Part shown: in pieces, positions 1 through 5,731 of the stretch | Layout of the letters: each line of letters starts with the position of its first letter | Position numbering within the stretch: position 1 is the stretch's first letter | NCBI GenBank assembly: GCA_949448405.1 | Contig: CASTFX010000082.1 | Coordinates: 1-5,731, forward strand | Source: an uncultured Clostridia bacterium | GTDB taxonomy: Bacteria > Bacillota > Clostridia > TANB77 > CAG-508 | Reading direction: 5' to 3' | DNA: 5,731 bases | The notes under the pieces: model-generated | Told to the model about the DNA's origin: nothing | The model's input: only the letters and a program-made list of their open reading frames with translations | Database searches by the model: none | Made by a program: the position numbers and the translations under genes

Positions 1-699
1 GCAGAAGGAGATAAAGTAACATTAATATCAGAAATGATACCATCAACAAAAGTAACATTAAAAGGAGCAGATGGATATAACAACGGAGTAAAATTGTTGA
101 ATGACGCATGCAAAACTCTATACTCAAATAGCAGTTTAGGAGCAATAGGAAGAAGTGTAAAAGTAGAAGATATAGATAAACTAGTGGGATATTATCCAAA
201 AGTAGGTATAGAATATGTACCAAATAACAAACTTTATCCAAAGATATTCCAGTATGAGAAATACGGAAGTATAGATGGAAATTATACAGGAAGTTTAGAA
301 TTATCAGAACAAAGTATCTGGTATAGCGGCAATGCATCAGCGAGCAGACTGGCAGGAAATCAAACAGCCTATGGATATGATGCAATCCAATTAGCGGGTA
401 CTATGATAAATAAAGCTCTAGTGACAGGGTTACCTAATAACCCAACTTCAACCAAACATATAGAATATTGGTTAGCATCTCGCTGCTGTGATCCATACAA
501 TAACTATGCGAATTTTACACTGTTCAATGTTTATCAGTGTAGGGTGGGATATCATCTTTCAATTTATACGTCTTCAGGATCTTCGGAGGAGGCGAGCTAT
601 GCGATACGACCTGTAATAGAGATTGACTTATCTAAAGCAAACATAGGAATAACAGGAACAGGAACAAGCGACAGTCCATACAGCATAACTGCAAGATAA
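1..699 (+). CDS. Partial surface-type protein with C-terminal YWLASR...RPV domain (5' end outside window)
   Basis: The reading frame is open from base 1 and ends at TAA 697-699, giving 232 visible residues. The ATG at 34 has no ribosome binding site at a usable distance, and family-like sequence continues upstream of it, so the true start lies to the left. The C-terminal part carries YWLASR (visible residues 156-161), then a Tyr/Ser/Asn/Cys-rich stretch, then IRPVIEIDLS (from residue 202). I know this YWLASR...RPV pattern from C-terminal domains of clostridial secreted or pilin-like proteins (DUF6273-like); that match is from memory and not tested. The sequence is rich in Gly, Ser, Asn and Tyr and has no visible membrane segment, consistent with an extracellular domain, possibly ligand binding. 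Three cysteines (two adjacent after YWLASR, one near residue 179) could form a disulfide. The segment around 478-615 has unlike base composition (see findings). The precise function is unknown. Confidence 0.7.
   Translation, partial: AEGDKVTLISEMIPSTKVTLKGADGYNNGVKLLNDACKTLYSNSSLGAIGRSVKVEDIDKLVGYYPKVGIEYVPNNKLYPKIFQYEKYGSIDGNYTGSLELSEQSIWYSGNASASRLAGNQTAYGYDAIQLAGTMINKALVTGLPNNPTSTKHIEYWLASRCCDPYNNYANFTLFNVYQCRVGYHLSIYTSSGSSEEASYAIRPVIEIDLSKANIGITGTGTSDSPYSITAR
478..615 (+). other. Compositionally distinct C-terminal segment, possible variable region
   Basis: By hand count this 138-base stretch has 58 G/C (about 42 percent), against 41 of 138 (about 30 percent) in bases 181-318 of the same gene. 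It uses codons such as CGC, CTG, TCG, GCG, ACG and CGA that are scarce in the A/T-ending codon style of the rest of the window. It lies between the conserved YWLASR and RPV motifs and encodes many Tyr, Ser, Asn and Cys residues. That resembles the variable region of a diversity-generating retroelement target, or a segment recombined between paralogues. No reverse transcriptase or template repeat is inside the window, so this is a hypothesis only. Confidence 0.3.
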
Positions 700-708
700 A
701 ATAAATTC

Positions 709-748
709 AAAAGCGAGAAACTATATTTTATACAGTTTCTTGCTTTTT
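709..748 (+). terminator. Rho-independent terminator after the first gene
   Basis: The arms 709-722 and 734-747 form a continuous 14-bp stem with one G-U wobble (G at 714 against T at 742) and an 11-base loop at 723-733. The right arm ends in a run of five T (744-748), partly inside the stem. It begins 10 bases past the stop codon of the first gene and lies before the promoter of the next unit, so it probably isolates the two transcripts. The A-rich left arm could also let it act weakly from the other strand. Confidence 0.85.
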
Positions 749-800
749 CATATACACAAAAAAATTCATAAAATAAATTCCCGAATTTAACAGAAATTTG

Positions 801-829
801 TTTACTAAAATAACATTAAATGATATAAT
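801..829 (+). promoter_or_regulatory. Sigma-A-type promoter with extended -10 for the yvcK-like operon
   Basis: The -10 box TATAAT (824-829) is a perfect consensus and is preceded by TG one base upstream (821-822), the extended -10 element. A weaker -35, TTTACT (801-806, 4 of 6 consensus bases), sits at the ideal 17-base spacing. The -10 ends 40 bases before the start codon at 870, leaving a short leader with no room for a typical riboswitch. No operator-like inverted repeat is evident next to it. It should drive all four downstream genes, since no other clear promoter or terminator is seen between them. Confidence 0.7.
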
Positions 830-869
830 AAACAAATAATATTACAAAAGTTTAGGAGGCATATAAACA

Positions 870-2387
870 ATGCTTGGATTTTTTAAATGGTTCAAATCAG
901 GAACAAGAATGAAAAGATGGATGTTCGTAATTTTAGTAGGGATAATTCTATTATGTTATGGAATAGCAACAATAATAGATATGAAAGAAATATCTATAGC
1001 AAGCTTGATATTTACAATATTCTTATCTGTTGCAGGATTTATGTTAGTAATAGTAGGAATAATATATAGCCAAAAAAGAGTGTTAGAGTTACTTGTAGAA
1101 GATACCGATGACAGACTTTCAAAAAATAGAAGTAAAAAAGATGTAAATATAAATTCTTTAATATTCAATAAAACTGTATATAAAGAAGGACCAAAGATAG
1201 TAGTAATCGGTGGAGGAGCAGGGCTAAATACTGTTCTTAGAGGACTAAAAAGCTATACAAATAATTTAACAGCAATTGTAGAAATGTCAGAATATGAAAA
1301 CAAACAAAAAGAATATAATAATCTTTTACCAATAAAAGATGTAAAAGAAAGTATAATCGCACTATCTAGTGATGAAGAAGAAATGAAAAAATTATTAAAT
1401 CTAGGGTTCCAAGGAGAAATGGATTTCACAGATTTAATATTATCTGCCATGCAAGAAATACATGGGACAGGTTCTAAGTTTATAGAAAGCATTTCAAAAA
1501 TATTAAATATAACTGGAAAAATATTACCAGTAACTCTAGACAAAATGAAAGTTTGTGCAGAATTAGAAGATGGTACTGTAATTGAAGAAAAGGACAAAAT
1601 AGCTATTACTTCAATTGAAAAAGTATCAAGAATAAATAGAGTATTTAACGCGCCATCAAACGCAAGACCAGCAAATGGAGTATTAGAAGCTATTGGAGAT
1701 GCAGACGCAATAATAATTGGACCAGGAAATCTTTTCACAGACGTAATACCAAATTTATTAATAAAGAATATATCAAAAGCTATAAAAGATAGCAAAGCAA
1801 TAAAAATATATGTATCAAATATAATGACAAAACCAGGAGAAACAGACGACTTTGCATTATCAGATCATATGAAAGCAATATTTGAACATGCAAATGGAAG
1901 GATTATAGACTATTGTATATATGATACAGGAGAAGTAGTTCCTGAATTTGTAAGAAGATACAACAAAGATGGAGCCTTCCGTGTAGAACAAGATGTTCAA
2001 AAATGTAGAGAATTAGGAGTTAAATCAGTTGCAAAAGACTTTTCATGCATAGAAGATAACGCAATAAGACATGACCCATCAAGTGTTGCAGATGCAATAA
2101 TTGAGATTATATGTGAAGACATGAAATTTAAAGATATGCAAAATAACCCTAAATATGTAAGAATGAATACTAAACTTAGAGCAAATAATGAAAAGAGAAA
2201 AGCTGTATTAAAATTTAAAAACAAAGCTAAAAAGAAAGAAGAAAAGGTAAATAAAAAGGCTAGAAGATTAGATGACAGAAAGAAGAGTAAATTTAGTTCA
2301 AAATATGATGAAAGAATAAGATCTATTAGAACAAGCGAACTACAAAGAAGAGAAAATAGAAGAATGATGGGTGACGAGGAAGAATAA
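870..2387 (+). CDS. Membrane-anchored YvcK/CofD-family protein with degenerate signature motif
   Basis: This 505-residue protein starts at ATG 870, with AGGAGG at 854-859 ten bases upstream. Two predicted membrane helices (about 17-36 and 43-66) follow a basic N-terminus, placing the main domain in the cytoplasm; this anchor is known in clostridial YvcK proteins. The Rossmann-like core (about 108-415) has the glycine loop IGGGAGLN (113-120), CAELEDG (229-235), GPGNLFTDVIPNLL (284-297), SNIMTKPGETD (316-326) and RHDP (400-403), all YvcK/UPF0052 features. YvcK binds UDP-sugars such as UDP-GlcNAc and supports growth on gluconeogenic carbon sources and cell shape. Where canonical members read VADDGGSSGRLR, this one has EMSEYENKQKEY (138-149), and the later HSLGN motif is replaced by EMDFTD (183-188), so ligand binding is probably changed. 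A Lys/Arg-rich tail (about 430-500) follows the domain. It is not flanked by whiA or rapZ here, so it may be a paralogue rather than the main yvcK. The symbol is left empty for that reason. Confidence 0.85.
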   Translation: MLGFFKWFKSGTRMKRWMFVILVGIILLCYGIATIIDMKEISIASLIFTIFLSVAGFMLVIVGIIYSQKRVLELLVEDTDDRLSKNRSKKDVNINSLIFNKTVYKEGPKIVVIGGGAGLNTVLRGLKSYTNNLTAIVEMSEYENKQKEYNNLLPIKDVKESIIALSSDEEEMKKLLNLGFQGEMDFTDLILSAMQEIHGTGSKFIESISKILNITGKILPVTLDKMKVCAELEDGTVIEEKDKIAITSIEKVSRINRVFNAPSNARPANGVLEAIGDADAIIIGPGNLFTDVIPNLLIKNISKAIKDSKAIKIYVSNIMTKPGETDDFALSDHMKAIFEHANGRIIDYCIYDTGEVVPEFVRRYNKDGAFRVEQDVQKCRELGVKSVAKDFSCIEDNAIRHDPSSVADAIIEIICEDMKFKDMQNNPKYVRMNTKLRANNEKRKAVLKFKNKAKKKEEKVNKKARRLDDRKKSKFSSKYDERIRSIRTSELQRRENRRMMGDEEE

Positions 2388-2403
2388 AAGTTGGAGGATA
2401 CAT

Positions 2404-4434
2404 ATGAAAAAATTTAATAAAGAAGAACTAACCCTTGAAAATGGACTAAAGAAAGAATGGTTAATAACAAATGGTCTTGGAGGATATGCTTCATCTACAA
2501 TAGTAGGTTGCAATACTAGAAAGTATCATGGATTATTAATCGCTCCATTTGTAGCACCAGGAAGAAGAAAACTAATACTCTCAAAAGTAGATGAAAGTAT
2601 AGAGATAGAAGATAAGAAATACAATTTATACACAAATATGGCAAATAACTATATTTCAGATGGATACAAGTATGAAGAAAGCTTTGAAAAAGATTATATT
2701 CCAATTTTTACATATAAAGTAGAAGATGTCCAAATAAAAAAACTAATATGCTTAGAATATGGAAAAAATACATTATGCATATTATATAGAATAAAGACAA
2801 AGGATAAAAATGTAAAACTTACACTCGCACCTATAATGAATAATAGAGATTTCCACCAAATGAGTACAAATCATACATTTACATTAAAACAGACAGTAAA
2901 TAATCAAAAAGTTGTAATAATAATGGATAATCAAGCAGAAAACCCTATTTACTTAAATACAAGTGAAGGAACATATATAGAACATAATTCAGATATTTTC
3001 AATAATATGTACTATATAGAAGAAGAAAAAAGAGGATTTTATCCATCAGAAAACCTAGTAGTTCCAGGAAGATATGAAATAGAAATAGGAGCAAATGAGG
3101 AAAAGGAAGTTTCATTTGTATGCTCATTAGAGGATAACATAGAGGAATTAGACGTAAAAAAAGTAATAAATGATGAAATAGTAAGAATAAGAAAATTAAT
3201 ACTATCAACAGGACTATACGACCTTAAGTTAGAAGGAAAATATGATTCTAAATATAAAGAATTTATACAAGAATATGTAATAGCAACAGATAACTTTGTT
3301 GTATATAGACCGAACTTTAGATTACATACACTAATCGCAGGATATCCATGGTTTTTAGATTGGGCAAGAGATTCACTTATATCTTTTGAAGGACTTTTAT
3401 TAATAACAAAAAGATATGAAGTTGCAAAAGAAGTAATTCTAACTCTAATTAGAGATATAAAATTTGGATTGGTGCCAAATGGATATTCAGGTTTTGACCT
3501 AAGACCTTTATACAACAGTAGTGATGCTTCACTTTTATTATTTGAAGCAGTATATAAATATTTAAAATATACAAATGATATGAGATTTGTAAAAGGTATA
3601 TATTCAAGGCTAAAATCAATAATAAAATCATATGTAGAAGGTATAGACATAGAGAATAATAACATATACTTAGATGAGGACTATTTAATAGTATCAGGAA
3701 CTCCATCAACCCAAAACACATGGATGGATGCAAAATATGGAGATATTGCTTTTACTCCAAGAAACGGTAAAGCAGTTGAGCTTAATGCACTATGGTACAA
3801 TGCTTTAAAAATAATGCAAGAATTAGCAATTACCTGTGAAAACAAAGAAGAATCAAATATATATAAAGAAATGGCAGAAGATACTAAAATATCTTTTGTA
3901 AACAAATTCTATAACAAAAGAAGAAAATGTCTATACGACGTATTAGGGGATGGAAAAATAAGACCAAACCAATTATTTAGCTTATCACTAAGCTATCCAG
4001 TTATAGATCCAGATAGTGATATAGCAGAAAATATAATAAAAGTAGTAGACAAAAAATTACTTACAACACATGGACTAAAAACACTTGCAAAAGGAGAGCC
4101 TAATTATGTTGAAAACTATGAAGGGGATCCATTTAAAAGAGACGCAAGTTATCATCAAGGGCCAGCTTGGCCATGGCTACTTGGACTTTACTATGATGCA
4201 CTTAAAAATATGATTAAAGCACAAACAAATAAGACAAAAAAACAACAACTTACAGAAAAGTTAGAAGAATTTTGCAAGACAACAGAAAAAAACTTTTTAT
4301 ACTCACTAGATAATGACGGAGTAATAGGAAGTATAGGAGAGATATATGATATAAATAAGCCTTTTGCTTCAAAAGCAGCTCCAGCACAAGCTTGGAGTGT
4401 TGCAGAAGTATTTAGGATAATACTAAGAAAGTAG
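2404..4434 (+). CDS. Glycogen debranching enzyme / amylo-alpha-1,6-glucosidase family (GH133)
   Basis: This predicted 676-residue cytoplasmic glycosidase hydrolyses alpha-1,6 branch points in glycogen or related glucans, as known for the family. The N-terminal GDE_N-type beta domain carries the typical TNGLGGYASSTIVGCNTRKY stretch (22-41). The C-terminal (alpha/alpha)6 barrel has FLDWARDS (317-324), TWMDAK (439-444), SYHQGPAWPWLLGLY (582-596), IGEIYD (644-649) and AQAWSVAE (661-668), all expected in the GH133/GDE_C family. The Asp and Glu residues in these motifs are candidates for catalysis. The length is normal and no signal peptide is seen. I chose ATG 2404 because GGAGG (2393-2397) sits six bases upstream; a longer GTG start at 2371 would overlap the previous gene and lacks a binding site. 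It lies 16 bases after the YvcK-like gene, suggesting co-expression and a link to storage-polysaccharide or sugar-nucleotide balance. No glycogen synthase or phosphorylase is in view. Confidence 0.9.
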   Translation: MKKFNKEELTLENGLKKEWLITNGLGGYASSTIVGCNTRKYHGLLIAPFVAPGRRKLILSKVDESIEIEDKKYNLYTNMANNYISDGYKYEESFEKDYIPIFTYKVEDVQIKKLICLEYGKNTLCILYRIKTKDKNVKLTLAPIMNNRDFHQMSTNHTFTLKQTVNNQKVVIIMDNQAENPIYLNTSEGTYIEHNSDIFNNMYYIEEEKRGFYPSENLVVPGRYEIEIGANEEKEVSFVCSLEDNIEELDVKKVINDEIVRIRKLILSTGLYDLKLEGKYDSKYKEFIQEYVIATDNFVVYRPNFRLHTLIAGYPWFLDWARDSLISFEGLLLITKRYEVAKEVILTLIRDIKFGLVPNGYSGFDLRPLYNSSDASLLLFEAVYKYLKYTNDMRFVKGIYSRLKSIIKSYVEGIDIENNNIYLDEDYLIVSGTPSTQNTWMDAKYGDIAFTPRNGKAVELNALWYNALKIMQELAITCENKEESNIYKEMAEDTKISFVNKFYNKRRKCLYDVLGDGKIRPNQLFSLSLSYPVIDPDSDIAENIIKVVDKKLLTTHGLKTLAKGEPNYVENYEGDPFKRDASYHQGPAWPWLLGLYYDALKNMIKAQTNKTKKQQLTEKLEEFCKTTEKNFLYSLDNDGVIGSIGEIYDINKPFASKAAPAQAWSVAEVFRIILRK

Positions 4435-4443
4435 AGAGTGTTT

Positions 4444-4929
4444 ATGCGAATATTAGGAATAGACCCAGGATATGGAATAACAGGATATAGCATAATAGAC
4501 TATATTGGAAATAAATTTAAACTAATAGCAAGTGGAGCAATAAAGACAGAGGCGAAAATGTCCTTTCCACTTAGATTATCAGAAATATTTACAGATTTAA
4601 ACTTAATTATAGATGAATATCAGCCAGATGCAATATCAGTAGAAGAGTTATTTTTTAACAATAATGTAAAAACTGCTATAAATGTTGCACAAGCAAGAGG
4701 TGTGATTTTAGTTGTAGGTTGTCAAAGACAAATTCCAACTTATGAATATACTCCACTTCAAGTAAAACAAGCAGTTGTCGGATATGGTAGAGCAGACAAA
4801 ATACAAGTACAAAAGATGGTAAAAACAATTTTAAATGTAGAAAAACTTCCAAAATTAGATGATATTACAGATAGTATGGCAATAGCTATATGCCATGCAC
4901 ATTCTGCAAGGTTTGCAGAAAAGCTATAA
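4444..4929 (+). CDS. ruvC: Crossover junction endodeoxyribonuclease RuvC
   Basis: RuvC is the dimeric Mg-dependent nuclease that resolves Holliday junctions with RuvAB during recombinational repair. The 161-residue protein has the RNase H-like fold signatures: ILGIDPG (3-9) with catalytic Asp7, SVEELFF (65-71) with catalytic Glu67, the NVAQARGV segment (80-87), and LDDITDSMAIAICHAH (138-153) with Asp140 and Asp143 matching the E. coli Asp138/Asp141 pair. All four acidic residues are therefore present, so it should be active. The start at ATG 4444 gives the usual MRILGIDPG beginning; an in-frame GTG at 4438 would add only Met-Phe. The binding site is weak (GAGAG, 4434-4438), and the gap of 9 bases from the upstream stop suggests translational coupling. 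ruvA and ruvB, often next to ruvC, do not follow directly here; holA does. Confidence 0.95.
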   Translation: MRILGIDPGYGITGYSIIDYIGNKFKLIASGAIKTEAKMSFPLRLSEIFTDLNLIIDEYQPDAISVEELFFNNNVKTAINVAQARGVILVVGCQRQIPTYEYTPLQVKQAVVGYGRADKIQVQKMVKTILNVEKLPKLDDITDSMAIAICHAHSARFAEKL

Positions 4930-4940
4930 GAGAGGTAGAT

Positions 4941-5731
4941 ATGAAACAAGAAGAACTAGAAAAAGAATTAAAAGATGAAAAAATAAATAGTATATACCTT
5001 TTATATGGTGAAGAGACATATCTTTTAGAAACAGCTGTAAAAAAAATTAAAAAGTTATTTGGAGAAAAAGTAGTACGGGATAAACTATATTGAATTAGAT
5101 GAAGAAACAATAGGAAATCTAATGCAAGAAATTCAAATGCCATGTTTTGGATATGACAAAAAGATGATAATAGTTAAAAATTCTGGCTTATTCAAAAAAG
5201 AAACAAAAAAGAAATCATCTAATACAAAAGAGATAAGAGATAGCTTAGAAAAGTACTTAAAAGATAATATAGACGATATTAATGGAAGAATAATACTAGT
5301 ATTTATAGAAGAGAATATAGAAAAACTAAATATAACTAAAACTGTAGAGTCAATAGGTGGAATTATTTGTGAATTTGAACTTCAAAAACCAATAATGTTA
5401 GAAAAAAGGCTCACAGCTATTTGCAATGCATACAAAGTAAAAGCAGAATCAAGAGTAATCAGCTTTTTGATAGAAACATCAGGTACAAGCATGCAAGAAC
5501 TAATAAATGAAATAAGAAAACTTATAGAATATGTTGGAGAGAATGGAACAATTACAAAATCTAATGTAGAAGCGCTATCAATAAAAACTTTAGATAGTAA
5601 TATATTTGATTTAACAGATAACTTAGGAAAAAAGAATATACAAAAAGCAATAGAGATACTAAATGATTTGCTTTACTTAAAAGAACCAATTCAGAAGATT
5701 TTAATAACTCTATATAATCACTTCAAAAAGT
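4941..5731 (+). CDS. holA: DNA polymerase III delta subunit HolA, frameshifted and cut by window end
   Basis: HolA (delta) is the clamp-loader subunit that opens the beta sliding clamp. The first frame starts at ATG 4941 (GAGG at 4932-4935 upstream) and shows the N-terminal YLLYGEETYLLE pattern (residues 19-30), but stops at TGA 5091-5093 after 50 residues. From 5077 the +1 frame continues without a stop to the window edge (218 codons): INYIELDEET, MQEIQMPCFGYDKKMIIVKNSG, the LEKRL and AYKVKAE segments, ISFLIETSG and LDSNIFDLTDNLGKKN, as expected for delta domains I to III. Skipping C5076 turns VVRDKLY-stop into VVGINYIELD and joins both parts into about 263 visible residues of a usual 330-350; the last part lies beyond the window. 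The gene is normally essential, so a sequencing or assembly error is the likeliest cause, but a true mutation is possible. It lies 11 bases after ruvC, in the same likely operon. Confidence 0.85.
5076..5076 (+). other. Probable single-base insertion causing the holA frameshift
   Basis: In the context GTA GTA C GGG ATA AAC, removing the C at 5076 joins the upstream frame to the downstream coding frame with no loss of residues. The downstream frame has no good start codon with a binding site at the junction, so two separate genes are unlikely. The junction lacks a slippery heptamer of the dnaX kind. The base makes an in-frame CGG, a rare arginine codon in AT-rich genomes. Confidence 0.7.

Noticed and set aside
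34..36. ATG as the start of the first gene
   Set aside because: The frame is open to the window edge and no binding site is at proper distance; the gene begins outside the window.
709..747. Inverted repeat as a retrohoming hairpin of a diversity-generating retroelement
   Set aside because: It sits about 90 bases from the putative variable segment, has a long A/T stem with a T run, and is fully explained as a transcription terminator.
1253..1795. Open frame of 180 codons on the minus strand
   Set aside because: It is antisense to the YvcK-like gene, lacks a recognisable domain, and has no separate promoter or binding site evidence.
2371..2403. Upstream GTG start for the debranching enzyme
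   Set aside because: It overlaps the preceding gene and lacks a binding site, while ATG 2404 has GGAGG six bases upstream and gives the usual N-terminus.
3039..3665. Open frame of 208 codons on the minus strand
   Set aside because: It lies wholly antisense to the debranching enzyme, whose family motifs are clear; the low-complexity Ser/Phe/Ile-rich translation is typical of the reverse of A-rich coding sequence.
4438..4443. GTG start for ruvC
   Set aside because: ATG 4444 gives the standard RuvC start directly before ILGIDPG; GTG would add two residues without a better binding site.
5091..5093. TGA read as a sense codon in holA
   Set aside because: The same frame meets another TGA a few codons later and loses family similarity, whereas the +1 frame continues as HolA, so a frameshift explains it better.

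Overview
This is an AT-rich window with A/T-ending codons, strong AGGAGG-type ribosome binding sites and every gene on the + strand. The gene families suggest an uncultured member of the Clostridia: a membrane-anchored YvcK-like protein, a GH133 debranching enzyme, and RuvC, which typical Bacilli replace with RecU. This lineage call is inferred from gene content and base composition only.

The layout has two transcription units. The first (1-699) is the 3' part of a gene for a probable surface protein that enters from the left edge. It ends in a YWLASR...RPV domain whose last section (about 478-615) is clearly richer in GC than the rest of the gene. A 14-bp hairpin terminator (709-748) closes it. 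A promoter with an extended -10 (801-829) then starts a tight four-gene run: a YvcK/CofD-like protein (870-2387), a glycogen-debranching-type glycosidase (2404-4434), the Holliday junction nuclease RuvC (4444-4929) and the DNA polymerase III delta subunit HolA (4941 to the right edge). Gaps in this run are only 16, 9 and 11 bases and no terminator is visible, so it is probably one operon.

The first two operon genes fit a carbon-storage or sugar-nucleotide theme; the last two are DNA repair and replication housekeeping. Two things stand out in the operon. The YvcK-like protein keeps its fold-level motifs but has lost the family's DDGGSSG signature and the later glycine-asparagine motif, which suggests an altered ligand or a regulatory role. 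holA is interrupted by what looks like one extra C at 5076; ignoring that base restores a continuous, family-like delta protein, so it is either a sequencing error or a recent mutation.

No tRNA, rRNA, CRISPR array, insertion sequence or complete new multi-gene system was seen. The best candidates for something less described are the divergent YvcK and the possible hypervariable C-terminus of the first gene.
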